A stretch of DNA of 16,413 bases. It comes from Cyanobacteriota bacterium. Lineage in GTDB: Bacteria; Cyanobacteriota; Cyanobacteriia; Leptolyngbyales; Leptolyngbyaceae. The notes under the pieces are model-generated. The model saw only the letters and a program-made list of their open reading frames with translations. It had not been told where the DNA came from and searched no databases. Each line of letters begins with the position of its first letter. Position 1 is the stretch's first letter. The translations under genes were made by a program, and so were the position numbers. Of this stretch, positions 1-6,990 are shown in pieces. The DNA lies in contig JAIXVO010000761.1 in NCBI GenBank assembly GCA_027482985.1, positions 1-16,413 of the forward strand, in the 5' to 3' direction.

Positions 1-660
1 CACTCGCGCCGACCAGTCTAAGCATTGCGTCAACAGGGCATTACCATCCAGGAGGGCTTGAGGGCGAGGATCATGGCGGAGCGATTCGCCAAAACTCAAG
101 TTGATGGCGCGAACATCACCACTATTTTGCAGGGCAATATGTTGTGCCGAGAGACATTCTTCCGGTTGCCCATACCGCCGGGGAGTACCCGCAGCGGAGG
201 AAAATAAACGAGCGCCGGGTGCCACTCCCCGCAGGTGTTTGGCCTTACTGATCATGAGGCTAGCAACATTGTGCGCGTGGCTATCGAGGTTGGCATTGAG
301 GCGGGCGCGTTCATCCCGGTAGAACACTCGTGTCAGGCTCATCACCAAACTTTGAGCCACTGCCTTATCAATCCCAAATTGCGCCGGACGACCAATTTCC
401 ACCTGCCCGATCGCAATTTTGCGCCCCGTCAAGTTGTACGGTGCCGTATGCAGTCGCAACGCATCAATGCCCGCTGGTCCAATCGAACTGGGGGGTAAGG
501 GCTTGAGTGCAGCCTTTCCTGACGTGGGTGACTGAAATGGACTGCCTGTTTGCGCCAGCGCGGGGAGGACGATCGCGATCGTGGATAGCAGGGCGATCGC
601 GCCACTCCCACTCCGTTGCATCCAGACTTTGAGCCATTGCTGTGTTTGCTGCATTGCCAT
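1..660 (-). CDS. Exported S8 (subtilisin-like) serine peptidase, N-terminal part; gene runs off the left edge
   Basis: The frame is open for 220 codons from ATG at 660 to the window edge, so the C-terminus with the catalytic Ser is missing. Residues 1-36 form a signal peptide: a hydrophobic stretch around 20-34 ending VLPALAQ. Subtilase landmarks follow in order. The first strand is KIAIGQVEIG (81-90), the His region is DSHAHNVASLM with His128 as likely catalytic His, GVAPGARLFSSA is at about 145-156, and AINLSFGE is at about 195-202. Subtilases normally have Asp in the first strand (VIDTG); the acidic residue here is Glu88. A GGGAG ribosome-binding site lies nine bases upstream; GTG at 663 or ATG at 654 are alternative starts. 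The likely role is extracytoplasmic proteolysis. The family call is firm for the fold; activity is not shown. Short open frames on the plus strand here are shadows. Confidence 0.75.
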   Translation of the reverse strand, partial: MAMQQTQQWLKVWMQRSGSGAIALLSTIAIVLPALAQTGSPFQSPTSGKAALKPLPPSSIGPAGIDALRLHTAPYNLTGRKIAIGQVEIGRPAQFGIDKAVAQSLVMSLTRVFYRDERARLNANLDSHAHNVASLMISKAKHLRGVAPGARLFSSAAGTPRRYGQPEECLSAQHIALQNSGDVRAINLSFGESLRHDPRPQALLDGNALLTQCLDWSARV

Positions 661-706
661 CACCGTTGTCTCCCGCCTGCCTTAACCCCTTGAAGATGAT
701 GTCCCC

Positions 707-971
707 GGAGGAGACGTGCCAGCGACAGCGTCTCTACGATATTTGGGGGCGATCGCCCTTGGTTTAACTACCTGATATCCCTGAAGGAGACGTGCCAGCG
801 GCAACGTCTCTACGATATTTTGGGGAGATCGCCCGTATCTTGACCACCCCATGTCTCTGGAGGAGACGTGCCGGCGGCAACGTCTCTACGATATTTTGGG
901 GAGATCGCCCGTATCTTGACCACCCCATGTCTCTGGAGGAGACGTGCCGGCGGCAACGTCTCTACGATATT
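707..971. repeat. Tandem array of four 76-bp units, each with a GAGACGT/ACGTCTC hairpin
   Basis: Stem left arms (GAGACG(T)) start at 711, 787, 863 and 939, exactly 76 bases apart each time. In copies 2-4, GAGACGT pairs with ACGTCTC and an inner GCC pairs with GGC, leaving a one-base bulge and a three-base loop. Copy 1 is diverged and keeps only the 6-bp outer stem. Each right arm is followed by TACGATATT. The 39-bp stretches between hairpins 2-3 and 3-4 are identical; the first is diverged but the same length. Palindromes of the GAGACGT...ACGTCTC type are scattered through cyanobacterial intergenic DNA (recollection). The array lies just upstream of the peptidase gene start. Open frames through it are by-products of the repetition. 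Confidence 0.85.
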
Positions 972-986
972 CCTTCTGACTCCTGG

Positions 987-1041
987 CCCCTCTCTTCCTC
1001 CCCCTTCCTTTCCCTCCCTCCCATTCCTCCCCTCCCTCCTC
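987..1041. other. Polypyrimidine tract (polypurine on the minus strand)
   Basis: Positions 987-1022 are 36 uninterrupted pyrimidines on the plus strand. After a single A at 1023, 18 more follow to 1041. The tract directly follows the hairpin array and precedes the rpe promoter region. It has C/T runs with no exact repeat unit. No coding role is supported; such tracts can form triplex DNA or act as slippage sites. Confidence 0.7.
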
Positions 1042-1124
1042 ACCATATCGTGTCCCGATTGATCCCGTTGTCTAATAAACTGCTTGTAGGCAGACTTGTC
1101 TGGAAATTGCCGCAAGATTGACCT

Positions 1125-1140
1125 TTCTCAAATTTGAGAA
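1125..1140. promoter_or_regulatory. Perfect 16-bp palindrome upstream of rpe (possible operator)
   Basis: TTCTCAAATTTGAGAA is its own reverse complement over all 16 bases. It lies 33 bases before the proposed -35 box of rpe and is AT-rich, with no HIP1 core. The size and position suit the site of a dimeric regulator binding upstream of the promoter. There is no following T-run, so a terminator is less likely. Function is inferred. Confidence 0.4.
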
Positions 1141-1173
1141 TATGAAGCATTGGACTTGAGCCGCCTGAGAGCC

Positions 1174-1201
1174 TTGTCACAATTTGTTAAATTGTTAAAA
1201 T
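1174..1201 (+). promoter_or_regulatory. Probable sigma-70 promoter of rpe
   Basis: A -35 box TTGTCA at 1174-1179 and a -10 box TAAAAT at 1196-1201 are separated by 16 bases. This would give a leader of about 25-30 bases before the ATG at 1235. The spacer contains the short palindrome AATTTGTTAAATT. Confidence 0.55.
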
Positions 1202-1234
1202 GACTACCACTAGCAGTTAGGAGACCCTGATCCC

Positions 1235-1936
1235 ATGAACCAGCCCGTATCATCCAAGTCTGTTGTTGTTGCGCCGTCGATTTTGTCTGCTGATTTTAGT
1301 CGTCTGGGAGAAGAAATTCGGGCGGTGGATGCGGCTGGGGCCGATTGGATTCACGTTGATGTGATGGATGGTCGGTTTGTCCCTAACATTACCATCGGGC
1401 CATTGATTGTAGATGCCATTCGTCCTGTGACTCAGAAGCCGTTGGACGTGCATTTGATGATTGTGGAACCGGAAAAGTATGTCGAAGATTTTGCTAAAGC
1501 CGGGGCTGACATCATTTCGGTACATGCAGAACACAATGCGTCTCCTCACCTGCACCGGACGCTGTGCCAGATTAAAGAGTTGGGCAAGCAAGCAGGCGTG
1601 GTGCTGAATCCTTCCACTCCGTTGACGTTGATTGAATACGTTCTGGAAGTTTGCGATCTGGTGTTGATTATGAGTGTCAACCCCGGTTTCGGTGGTCAGA
1701 GCTTTATTCCGGCAGTCTTACCCAAAATCCGCAAGTTGCGCCAAATGTGTGACGAGCGCGGTCTTGATCCCTGGATTGAAGTGGATGGTGGCTTGAAAGG
1801 GAACAACACCTGGCAAGTTCTGGAAGCTGGCGCGAATGCGATCGTGGCGGGTTCGGCAGTGTTCAATGCGCCGGATTACAAAGCTGCGATCGAAGGAGTC
1901 CGCCACAGCAAGCGCCCCGAATTGGCGGCAGTGTAG
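1235..1936 (+). CDS. rpe: Ribulose-phosphate 3-epimerase
   Basis: The cytosolic enzyme interconverts ribulose-5-phosphate and xylulose-5-phosphate in the Calvin cycle and pentose phosphate pathway. The 233 residues form one (beta/alpha)8 barrel of normal family length. Family motifs are present in order: [22 protein letters not shown] (40-51), DVHLMI (71-76), [11 protein letters not shown] (147-157) and EVDGGL (182-187). The metal and catalytic residues expected from the family are all there: His40, Asp42, His73 and Asp184. AGGAG at 1219-1223 precedes the ATG. The gene has its own probable promoter and a strong terminator at 1955-1985, so it is likely monocistronic. The plant and cyanobacterial gene is usually highly expressed, which fits this arrangement. 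Confidence 0.97.
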   Translation: MNQPVSSKSVVVAPSILSADFSRLGEEIRAVDAAGADWIHVDVMDGRFVPNITIGPLIVDAIRPVTQKPLDVHLMIVEPEKYVEDFAKAGADIISVHAEHNASPHLHRTLCQIKELGKQAGVVLNPSTPLTLIEYVLEVCDLVLIMSVNPGFGGQSFIPAVLPKIRKLRQMCDERGLDPWIEVDGGLKGNNTWQVLEAGANAIVAGSAVFNAPDYKAAIEGVRHSKRPELAAV

Positions 1937-1954
1937 TCTCAACTAGAATCCATT

Positions 1955-1985
1955 AAAAAGGCTCCTCATGCAAGGAGCCTTTTTT
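1955..1985. terminator. Bidirectional rho-independent terminator between rpe and the lipoprotein gene
   Basis: The arms AAAAAGGCTCCT and AGGAGCCTTTTT form a 12-bp stem (1955-1966 with 1973-1984) around the six-base loop CATGCA. T-runs follow on both strands, so it can end both rpe and the convergent gene that stops at 2000. Confidence 0.9.
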
Positions 1986-1999
1986 GTCAGGCATGGAAG

Positions 2000-2851
2000 T
2001 TAGCGGCGACGGCTGAAGCCCCGTGAACGAGTACTGCCAAACCCGCGCGATCGCTGCGTATTCGTCCGATTGGTATTATTCGATCGCCGCAGGGTGTTAG
2101 AGCCGTAGCCCGTCCCCGTGGAGCGATCGCCCGCCCGATTACTGGTCACACGGGTCTGCCCGTTGGGAGTCCGTAAGCGTCCGGTGGTACGGAAGTTTTG
2201 CTGGTTTCGCACGGCATTAGGCGGCGCATTGTAGCGACTTTGATAGCTACTCACTGCCTGATTGTAGGTGCGCCCATAGCCGCCATAGCCTGCCATCAGA
2301 CCTGGTTGATAAACGGGCGGGAAGTAGTACTGCGGGCGGAAGAGCAGACTACCCAAAGCCTGACCTGCCAACGCTCCGGCAAATGGGGTCCAAAAGCTGG
2401 ATTCTTGGCGGACTACAACCGTTTCAGTCTGTCCCGTTTGCGGATTTTGGACATTTTCGGTGACGTTATGGACATACTCAATCTTGAAGTCTTCCGTCAA
2501 GTACAGCGAGGCTTGCCCATTCTCCAGCTTCAAGGCACTCTTTTTCCCTTGAGCCACTTCTTCATCCGTCAGCCGCGCCATTTGCAAGTTATCAGCTCGG
2601 TAGACGGAGGAATCACCCGGTTTGGTGTTCAGCACCATCACCGTGTACTCCCCGGAAACATCATCATAAGTGGCTTGCTGAATGGGATACTCCCCATCGG
2701 CCAGCCGATTTTGGGGCGCTTGGGTCTGCGTCTGTTCCGCCCCTGGAATACGAGTAGAGTCGGCACCGGAAGGGCGACCGCCACAGGCGACGGTACTCAC
2801 GGCGAGGGTGAGCACCATCATGTAAATCAAAACTCGACGAAGCATGTTCAT
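2000..2851 (-). CDS. Putative lipoprotein with Tyr/Gly-rich middle and strongly basic Arg/Asn/Ser-rich tail, unknown function
   Basis: Function is not recognised. The 283-residue product starts with a basic n-region and a hydrophobic helix, then a lipobox-like TVAC with Cys23 followed by GG, so it should be a lipid-anchored envelope protein. Residues about 50-150 look folded and beta-rich, with repeated segments of the style EYTVMVLN and ASLYLTEDFKIEYVHN. A glycine/alanine-rich hydrophobic patch (FAGALAGQALGSLLF) follows, then a Tyr/Pro/Gly segment. The last 90 residues or so are low in complexity and rich in Arg, Asn, Thr, Ser and Gly, with SRGF occurring twice near the end and RRR as the terminus. 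Such a tail should be disordered and could bind anionic polymers; that is inference. It lies 46 bases after the DUF1517 gene on the same strand and may be co-transcribed with it. ATG at 2845 is an alternative start. Confidence 0.75.
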   Translation of the reverse strand: MNMLRRVLIYMMVLTLAVSTVACGGRPSGADSTRIPGAEQTQTQAPQNRLADGEYPIQQATYDDVSGEYTVMVLNTKPGDSSVYRADNLQMARLTDEEVAQGKKSALKLENGQASLYLTEDFKIEYVHNVTENVQNPQTGQTETVVVRQESSFWTPFAGALAGQALGSLLFRPQYYFPPVYQPGLMAGYGGYGRTYNQAVSSYQSRYNAPPNAVRNQQNFRTTGRLRTPNGQTRVTSNRAGDRSTGTGYGSNTLRRSNNTNRTNTQRSRGFGSTRSRGFSRRR

Positions 2852-2897
2852 GGCAATATGGAGTGACGAAATTCAATGTACAGGAAGTGGCTCGAAC

Positions 2898-3497
2898 TTA
2901 CAGCGGCACTAACTCTGGGAAATTCTGAATCAGTTGATCGGCAGTCAGTTCGTCGCCCAGTTGAGCCGGGGAAAAGTGCACCTGAATTGCGCGTAACCGA
3001 TCTTGGTAATGCAGGTTGATGAGGGCTTTGAGTCCTGCCTTTAAAGCATTCATGTTGGCGAGATCTGTTTCCAGATCGGGAGCTTCACCTTCACAGGCGA
3101 TCGCGATCATCACCACCAAATTTTGGGTAATCGGAATGGTGTCGTACTCATCGGGTTCGGTGTCGGCGAGGATTGCCCCACTGCGATAGCGTTGCGCCGA
3201 GTCGGTAAACAGTTCTTCGACAAAATCTCCGGCTTCCCCCTCATCCCAAAACACATCGCCTTCGTTCGCTGCCGATTGCCAGTAGACATCCGATTGCAGC
3301 AAAGTTTGGCAAATTTCCACTAAGCCTTCCCCCAACGCCCGCAAATCGCCGTCTTCCTCGATCGCCTGTCGCGCGGCCTGATTCATCACCCCAATCAATG
3401 GCGCGACTTCCCGCCCCGCCAAGTGAATGAACAACCGCGCCACCACAAACCGCGTTTTGCCTGTGAATTGATTAAAGCGATCGCCTAGGGAACCCAT
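2898..3497 (-). CDS. DUF1517-family protein
   Basis: The 199 residues have no signal peptide or clear TM segment. The C-terminal half carries the pattern I recall for DUF1517 of cyanobacteria and plastids: a hydrophobic strand VVMIAIACEGEAPDLE, then a helix with NALKAGLKALINL, a strand RLRAIQVHFSPA, and a closing LTADQLIQNFPEL. Many DUF1517 proteins have an N-terminal membrane part; here it is replaced by a soluble helical segment of about 90 residues rich in acidic residues. The biochemical role is unknown. GAGGT lies three bases before the ATG, which supports this start. The gene is divergent from the amidase gene and upstream of the lipoprotein gene. The family assignment is from pattern memory and is moderately sure. 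Confidence 0.7.
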   Translation of the reverse strand: MGSLGDRFNQFTGKTRFVVARLFIHLAGREVAPLIGVMNQAARQAIEEDGDLRALGEGLVEICQTLLQSDVYWQSAANEGDVFWDEGEAGDFVEELFTDSAQRYRSGAILADTEPDEYDTIPITQNLVVMIAIACEGEAPDLETDLANMNALKAGLKALINLHYQDRLRAIQVHFSPAQLGDELTADQLIQNFPELVPL

Positions 3498-3710
3498 GAC
3501 ACCTCATGAATCAAGGAAAAAAGTAGTCGGTCTTACTTGCTATAGTCCCAGTGTAGAAGGTGGATGGTCAGTATCCCAGGAAGGATTTCCCCCACCGAGA
3601 GGAGCGGTTTTCCCACCAGCCTGGGTGTCAATTCATTAGTGTGGGAAGAATTTCGCGATCGCTCTTTTGCCACATGGAGTATAGTTGGCGCAGTTTTTCC
3701 AGCAGCAATT
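3498..3710. promoter_or_regulatory. Divergent intergenic region between the DUF1517 gene and amiC
   Basis: This 213-base stretch must hold the start signals of two divergent genes. Two TATAGT hexamers on the plus strand (3541-3546 and 3680-3685) resemble -10 boxes for amiC, but neither has a convincing -35 box at the right spacing. The amiC frame stays open from ATG at 3564, but the 49 extra residues look non-coding and would bury the signal peptide. Confidence 0.3.
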
Positions 3711-4820
3711 ATGAAACTGGGTCGCCTCAGCCCAAGGTGTCAAACCTTCCTCCACACCGGACTCGTCAGTTTATTCGTCGCCCCGATCGCGGTTCTGGTC
3801 GCGACCTCTGCCCAAGCTGGGACTTTGAGTTCCTGGCGCTGGAATGTGCCGCAAAATCAATTCGAGTTTACGACGGATGCGGGTGTGCAACCCAAAGCCC
3901 AATTACTCGCTGATCCCACACGGCTGGTGATTGACTTGCCGGGGGTCACCCTGGGGCGATCGCCGATTCAAGCAACCTACAGCGGCGCGATTCAATCCAT
4001 CCGCATTGGGCAATTCGATCGCGACACCACCCGCCTCGTGATTGAGTTGGCTCCTGGCTATACCCTCGATCCGCAACAGGTGAAGTTTCACGGCATCTCC
4101 TCCCAACAGTGGATCGTCTCCCTGCCGCAACCGCAACTGGTGAATGCCGCCACTGCTGCTGGAAATACGGCGACGACACCGGAGCGATCGCGGGTACAGC
4201 CCCCAATGCCGCTCCTGACCCCCAACCCCCAACCCCCATCACCATCCCCCCTGCCTCCATCTATCCCCCACGGACGGGCACTGGTGATTATCGATCCGGG
4301 GCATGGTGGCCCTGATCCCGGTGCGGTGGGAGTCGGCGGTTTACAGGAAAAAGGGATTGTCCTGGATATTGGGCGGCAGGTGGCGGGCTTTTTGCAGCAG
4401 CGGGGCATTCAGGCGATGCTGACACGCGGTGACGATAGTGACGTGGATTTAGAACCTCGCGTGCAAATGGCAGAACAGGCGCAGGCGACGGTGTTTGTCA
4501 GTATTCATGCTAATTCGATTGACCTCAGTCGCCCCGACATTAGCGGCTTAGAAACCTATTACTTCCAATCGGGAGCAGATTTGGCGGCAACGATTCACCA
4601 GACGATTCTGCAATCGGTAGGGTTGCCCGATCGCGGCGTGCGGACGGCTCGTTTTTATGTTTTACGGAAAACCTCGATGCCATCGGTATTAGTCGAAGTC
4701 GGGTTTGTGACCGGGCGGGATGATGCGATGAAGTTATCTAATGCTGCCTACCGGACGCAGATGGCAGATGCGATCGCTCGTGGTATCGTACAGTATTTGC
4801 AACGAACGGCGAAGTTGTAG
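3711..4820 (+). CDS. amiC: N-acetylmuramoyl-L-alanine amidase with AMIN domain (AmiC type), exported
   Basis: It is a zinc amidase that cuts the bond between N-acetylmuramic acid and the stem peptide, acting in the periplasm during cell separation; in filamentous cyanobacteria the family also acts at septal junctions. Counting from ATG 3711 (369 residues), a signal peptide covers 1-36 and ends ATSAQA. An AMIN targeting domain spans about 38-140, a Pro-rich linker 144-187, and an Amidase_3 domain 188-369. The Zn ligands are visible as His198 (IDPGHGG), Glu213 (LQEKG) and His266 (SIHAN), with catalytic Glu329 (VEVGF). The linker is encoded by a C-rich stretch in which CCCCCAA recurs. ATG 3711 is preferred over 3564 because the signal peptide begins there. 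murI follows 44 bases on, so the pair is probably co-transcribed. Confidence 0.93.
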   Translation: MKLGRLSPRCQTFLHTGLVSLFVAPIAVLVATSAQAGTLSSWRWNVPQNQFEFTTDAGVQPKAQLLADPTRLVIDLPGVTLGRSPIQATYSGAIQSIRIGQFDRDTTRLVIELAPGYTLDPQQVKFHGISSQQWIVSLPQPQLVNAATAAGNTATTPERSRVQPPMPLLTPNPQPPSPSPLPPSIPHGRALVIIDPGHGGPDPGAVGVGGLQEKGIVLDIGRQVAGFLQQRGIQAMLTRGDDSDVDLEPRVQMAEQAQATVFVSIHANSIDLSRPDISGLETYYFQSGADLAATIHQTILQSVGLPDRGVRTARFYVLRKTSMPSVLVEVGFVTGRDDAMKLSNAAYRTQMADAIARGIVQYLQRTAKL

Positions 4821-4864
4821 GGGTCGTTCTGATTGGTTTGTGGTGTCTCTTTTTGCAGTGAGAG

Positions 4865-5746
4865 GTGTGTGGAGTGGTGGAATATCGTTACCCGAATGAT
4901 TTACCCAGCGGCAGTTTGCCTAATACCGCGCCGATTGGCTTGTTTGACAGTGGGTTGGGCGGTTTGACTGTGTTGCGGGAGTTGTATCGCCAAGCGCCCC
5001 AGGAATCGGTGATTTATTTTGGCGACACGGCGCGGTTGCCCTACGGCACCAAATCCCCGGCAGAAATTTTGCAATATGTGCGTGAAATTCTCACCTGGAT
5101 GACCCAGCAGGGGGTCAAGATGGTGATTATGGCGTGTAATACGAGTTCGGCGTTAGCCCTGGAAGCGGTACGGTCAGAATTCAACCTTCCTATTTTGGGC
5201 TTGATTTTGCCAGGAGCGAGAGCCGCTGTGCAGCAGGGCAAACGCATTGGCGTGATTGCCACACCCGCCACAGTGAAGAGTCAGGCGTATGAACGGGCGA
5301 TCGCGGAAGTCGATGCTGCCGCGCAAGTGTGGCAAGTCGGTTGTCCGGAGTTTGTCCCGCTGATTGAGGACAATCGCATCGAAGATCCTTACACCTCTGC
5401 CGTCGCGCAAAACTATCTGCAACCCCTGATCGACCAAAACATCGATACCCTGATCTACGGCTGCACCCACTATCCCCACCTAGCGCCTGTGTTACGCCGC
5501 ATCCTGCCGCCCTCAGTGCGCCTGGTTGATCCGGCAGTTCATGTAATTGCCGCCGCCGCTCAAGAACTTGATCTGTTGGGCTTAAGCAATGTGCGATCGC
5601 CCCAACCGACTCGTTTCTGCGTCAGCGGTTGCCCCACCACCTTCAACCGCTTAGCCACCCAATGGCTCGGCTACACCCCGATCGCGGAACAGATCGAATT
5701 GCCGCCAGTCGCTGCCCCCGTCTCGATGGAAGTAGTGGAACAGTAG
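4865..5746 (+). CDS. murI: Glutamate racemase
   Basis: This cytosolic, cofactor-independent racemase makes D-glutamate for the second residue of the peptidoglycan stem peptide. Motifs are complete: GLFDSGLGGLTVL with Asp28 and Ser29, FGDTARLPYGTKS, MACNTSSA with catalytic Cys91, and YGCTHYPHL with the second catalytic Cys200. The length of 293 is slightly above the usual 260-285 because of an N-terminal extension of about 20 residues. No ATG is in frame before the conserved core. GTG codons at 4865, 4874 and 4877 are the candidates, and AGAGG at 4861-4865 would suit GTG 4874 with eight bases between. It follows amiC closely, linking cell-wall synthesis and remodelling. Confidence 0.93.
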   Translation: MCGVVEYRYPNDLPSGSLPNTAPIGLFDSGLGGLTVLRELYRQAPQESVIYFGDTARLPYGTKSPAEILQYVREILTWMTQQGVKMVIMACNTSSALALEAVRSEFNLPILGLILPGARAAVQQGKRIGVIATPATVKSQAYERAIAEVDAAAQVWQVGCPEFVPLIEDNRIEDPYTSAVAQNYLQPLIDQNIDTLIYGCTHYPHLAPVLRRILPPSVRLVDPAVHVIAAAAQELDLLGLSNVRSPQPTRFCVSGCPTTFNRLATQWLGYTPIAEQIELPPVAAPVSMEVVEQ

Positions 5747-5747
5747 G

Positions 5748-5847
5748 GCGATCGCGCTTTCAGATCTCCGACTGCTGCCGCGATTAAGTGGGTCACACTA
5801 AAGTCTGAGCGAGAAGTTGGAGATCTTAGCCTTGGCAGCGCGATCGC
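5748..5847. repeat. Long interrupted inverted repeat between convergent murI and the CPCC gene
   Basis: The left arm has GCGATCGCGCT (5748-5758) and AGATCTCCGACT (5762-5773). The right arm has AGTTGGAGATCT (5815-5826) and AGCGCGATCGC (5837-5847). The outer 11 bases pair perfectly and the inner 12 pair with one mismatch, around a 41-base centre. Parts of the match are trivial because GCGATCGC and AGATCT are self-palindromic. It starts one base after the murI stop and could act as a 3' hairpin for convergent transcripts. No T-run is seen. Confidence 0.45.
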
Positions 5848-5880
5848 GGATTGATATAACCCATTGAGGAGAATCTGGTG

Positions 5881-6567
5881 CTAAGTGAAGGTGTGGATAA
5901 ACTGTAAAAACTCAGAGATGACTTGGACTTGAGCTGAGTTCAAACGACTTAGGACACGATCGCGGAAATTGGTAGACTGCAAGACCATCACCGTCGCCTC
6001 AAACGAATTGGCATCCCGCCGGTCAGACTGCAAACACCAGGTCATATAGGCGGGAATCGCAAATTGCCAGCCTTTGGCATCCATGAAGGGAAACACATCA
6101 CAGAATTGCTCAATCCACTCCGCCGGAATCTCTTGCCAGGGGATGTGGGCATCCATTTGACGAGCCGCGATCGGATCTTGATAATCATCTAACGCCCGCG
6201 CTTGATGCAGCGAGACACCATCTCCCAGGACTACGTCTTGAAATGCGATCGCAATTTTTTGAATTAACTCGCAGCGTCTTTGTGCCGCTAACTCATCCAG
6301 AGGTTGCCAAGCGGGATCCCGCTGGTCAGCAGGAGTGGGCGATCGCACATCCGCCAACCATTGCGGCTCACAAGCGCCCAGCGCCAAAAAGTTCCGTTGT
6401 GCCTGTCGGAGACTGACCTGATTCGATCCCCCCCAGCGAGCGCCAAAGTCCGCATCGACATCGCCATCATCTTCCCAGAAACAAATGGGACAAATGAGGT
6501 AAGTGCCCGGCGGCTCTAGATCCAGCGTTTGGTAGCCACAACAGGGGCAAGGGTAAAGTTGCGCCAT
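5881..6567 (-). CDS. CPCC zinc-ribbon-like domain fused to a DUF6714-like domain
   Basis: The 228-residue soluble protein starts with a Cys-rich module: CPCC at 7-10 and ICPICFWEDD, so Cys7, Cys9, Cys10, Cys26 and Cys29 can bind a metal. This matches the Cys_rich_CPCC family. The C-terminal part (about 90-225) has the pattern I recall for DUF6714: an AF..V.LG.G.SL.QA..LDDY segment, a W..IP..WI element, then FPFMDAKGWQFAIPAYMTW. Neither domain has a known reaction. It is the last gene of the polyamine-related operon, 12 bases after speD, and its AAAGG ribosome-binding site overlaps the speD stop region, which suggests coupling. It may be a true member of the system or a passenger. The CPCC call is firm, the DUF6714 call moderate. 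Confidence 0.75.
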   Translation of the reverse strand: MAQLYPCPCCGYQTLDLEPPGTYLICPICFWEDDGDVDADFGARWGGSNQVSLRQAQRNFLALGACEPQWLADVRSPTPADQRDPAWQPLDELAAQRRCELIQKIAIAFQDVVLGDGVSLHQARALDDYQDPIAARQMDAHIPWQEIPAEWIEQFCDVFPFMDAKGWQFAIPAYMTWCLQSDRRDANSFEATVMVLQSTNFRDRVLSRLNSAQVQVISEFLQFIHTFT

Positions 6568-6579
6568 CGGCTGGGCCTT

Positions 6580-6990
6580 TTAAGTGCGATCGGGGGATTC
6601 CGCCAGCGAGAGCGCATGCCATTCGGCGGGAGCCTCACTGAATTCGAGCGCCAGCAGATGGGCAAGTTTTTCCGCTTTGGGTTTGTTGTCCTGATGGAAG
6701 TCGCAAATGTGAATATCCACCGTGATTTTGCTGCGTTCCGGCCAGAAGTGGAGCGCCACATGGGATTCCGCCAGCAACAAAACGGCAGAAATGCCGTGGG
6801 GCTGAAAGGTAAACGCCGCCTGATTGACGGGGGTCAGTCCGGCGAGGTCTACCACCTGTTTCAGCCTGGCTAGAAAGTCGGCTTCTGTCCATTGGTAAGC
6901 AGCAGGCGTGGCGGTGAGAATGGCTGACCAGTGGTGAGATTGCAGGGGTGTGGTCGAAATTGCGTCAATCATCATAAACTCGCTGTCCAT
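6580..6990 (-). CDS. speD: S-adenosylmethionine decarboxylase (SpeD/SpeH type), pyruvoyl-dependent
   Basis: It should decarboxylate S-adenosylmethionine to the aminopropyl donor used by spermidine synthases. The family self-cleaves before a Ser that becomes the pyruvoyl cofactor. That site is LLAESHVAL with cleavage before Ser76. The processing His and catalytic Cys of the Thermotoga-type enzyme lie 5 and 20 residues after the Ser; here these are His81 and Cys96 (VDIHICDF), so all three are conserved with correct spacing. The length of 136 fits this short class. The frame from ATG 6990 overlaps the DUF4178 gene by 26 bases; ATGs at 6975 and 6972, overlapping that stop codon, are equally plausible starts. 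Its partner is probably the membrane-bound aminopropyltransferase two genes upstream. Confidence 0.9.
   Translation of the reverse strand: MDSEFMMIDAISTTPLQSHHWSAILTATPAAYQWTEADFLARLKQVVDLAGLTPVNQAAFTFQPHGISAVLLLAESHVALHFWPERSKITVDIHICDFHQDNKPKAEKLAHLLALEFSEAPAEWHALSLAESPDRT

Noticed and set aside
592..600. HIP1 palindromes (GCGATCGC) here and throughout as regulator sites
   Set aside because: They are spread through coding and non-coding DNA at high density, as expected for cyanobacterial HIP1, so they carry no local information.
707..971. Possible CRISPR array with four regularly spaced palindromic repeats
   Set aside because: The stretches between hairpins are identical (2-3 and 3-4), so these are tandem repeats and not unique spacers. 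No cas gene is nearby.
792..1121. Open frames on both strands through the 76-bp repeats (up to 109 codons)
   Set aside because: They consist of repeat and polypyrimidine sequence, have no ribosome-binding site, and their composition is not protein-like.
2198..2866. 222-codon plus-strand frame opposite the lipoprotein gene
   Set aside because: The minus frame has a signal peptide with lipobox, and the rpe terminator fits its end. The plus frame shows no family pattern and is a shadow.
3564..3710. N-terminal extension of the amidase from ATG 3564
   Set aside because: It would place 49 unrelated residues before a normal signal peptide that starts at ATG 3711.
3560..3913. 117-codon plus-strand frame overlapping the start of amiC
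   Set aside because: It overlaps the amidase in another frame and has no recognisable domain or signal.
4200..4265. C-rich CCCCCAA repeats as a separate repeat element
   Set aside because: They encode the Pro-rich linker between the AMIN and amidase domains and keep the frame; a common linker feature.
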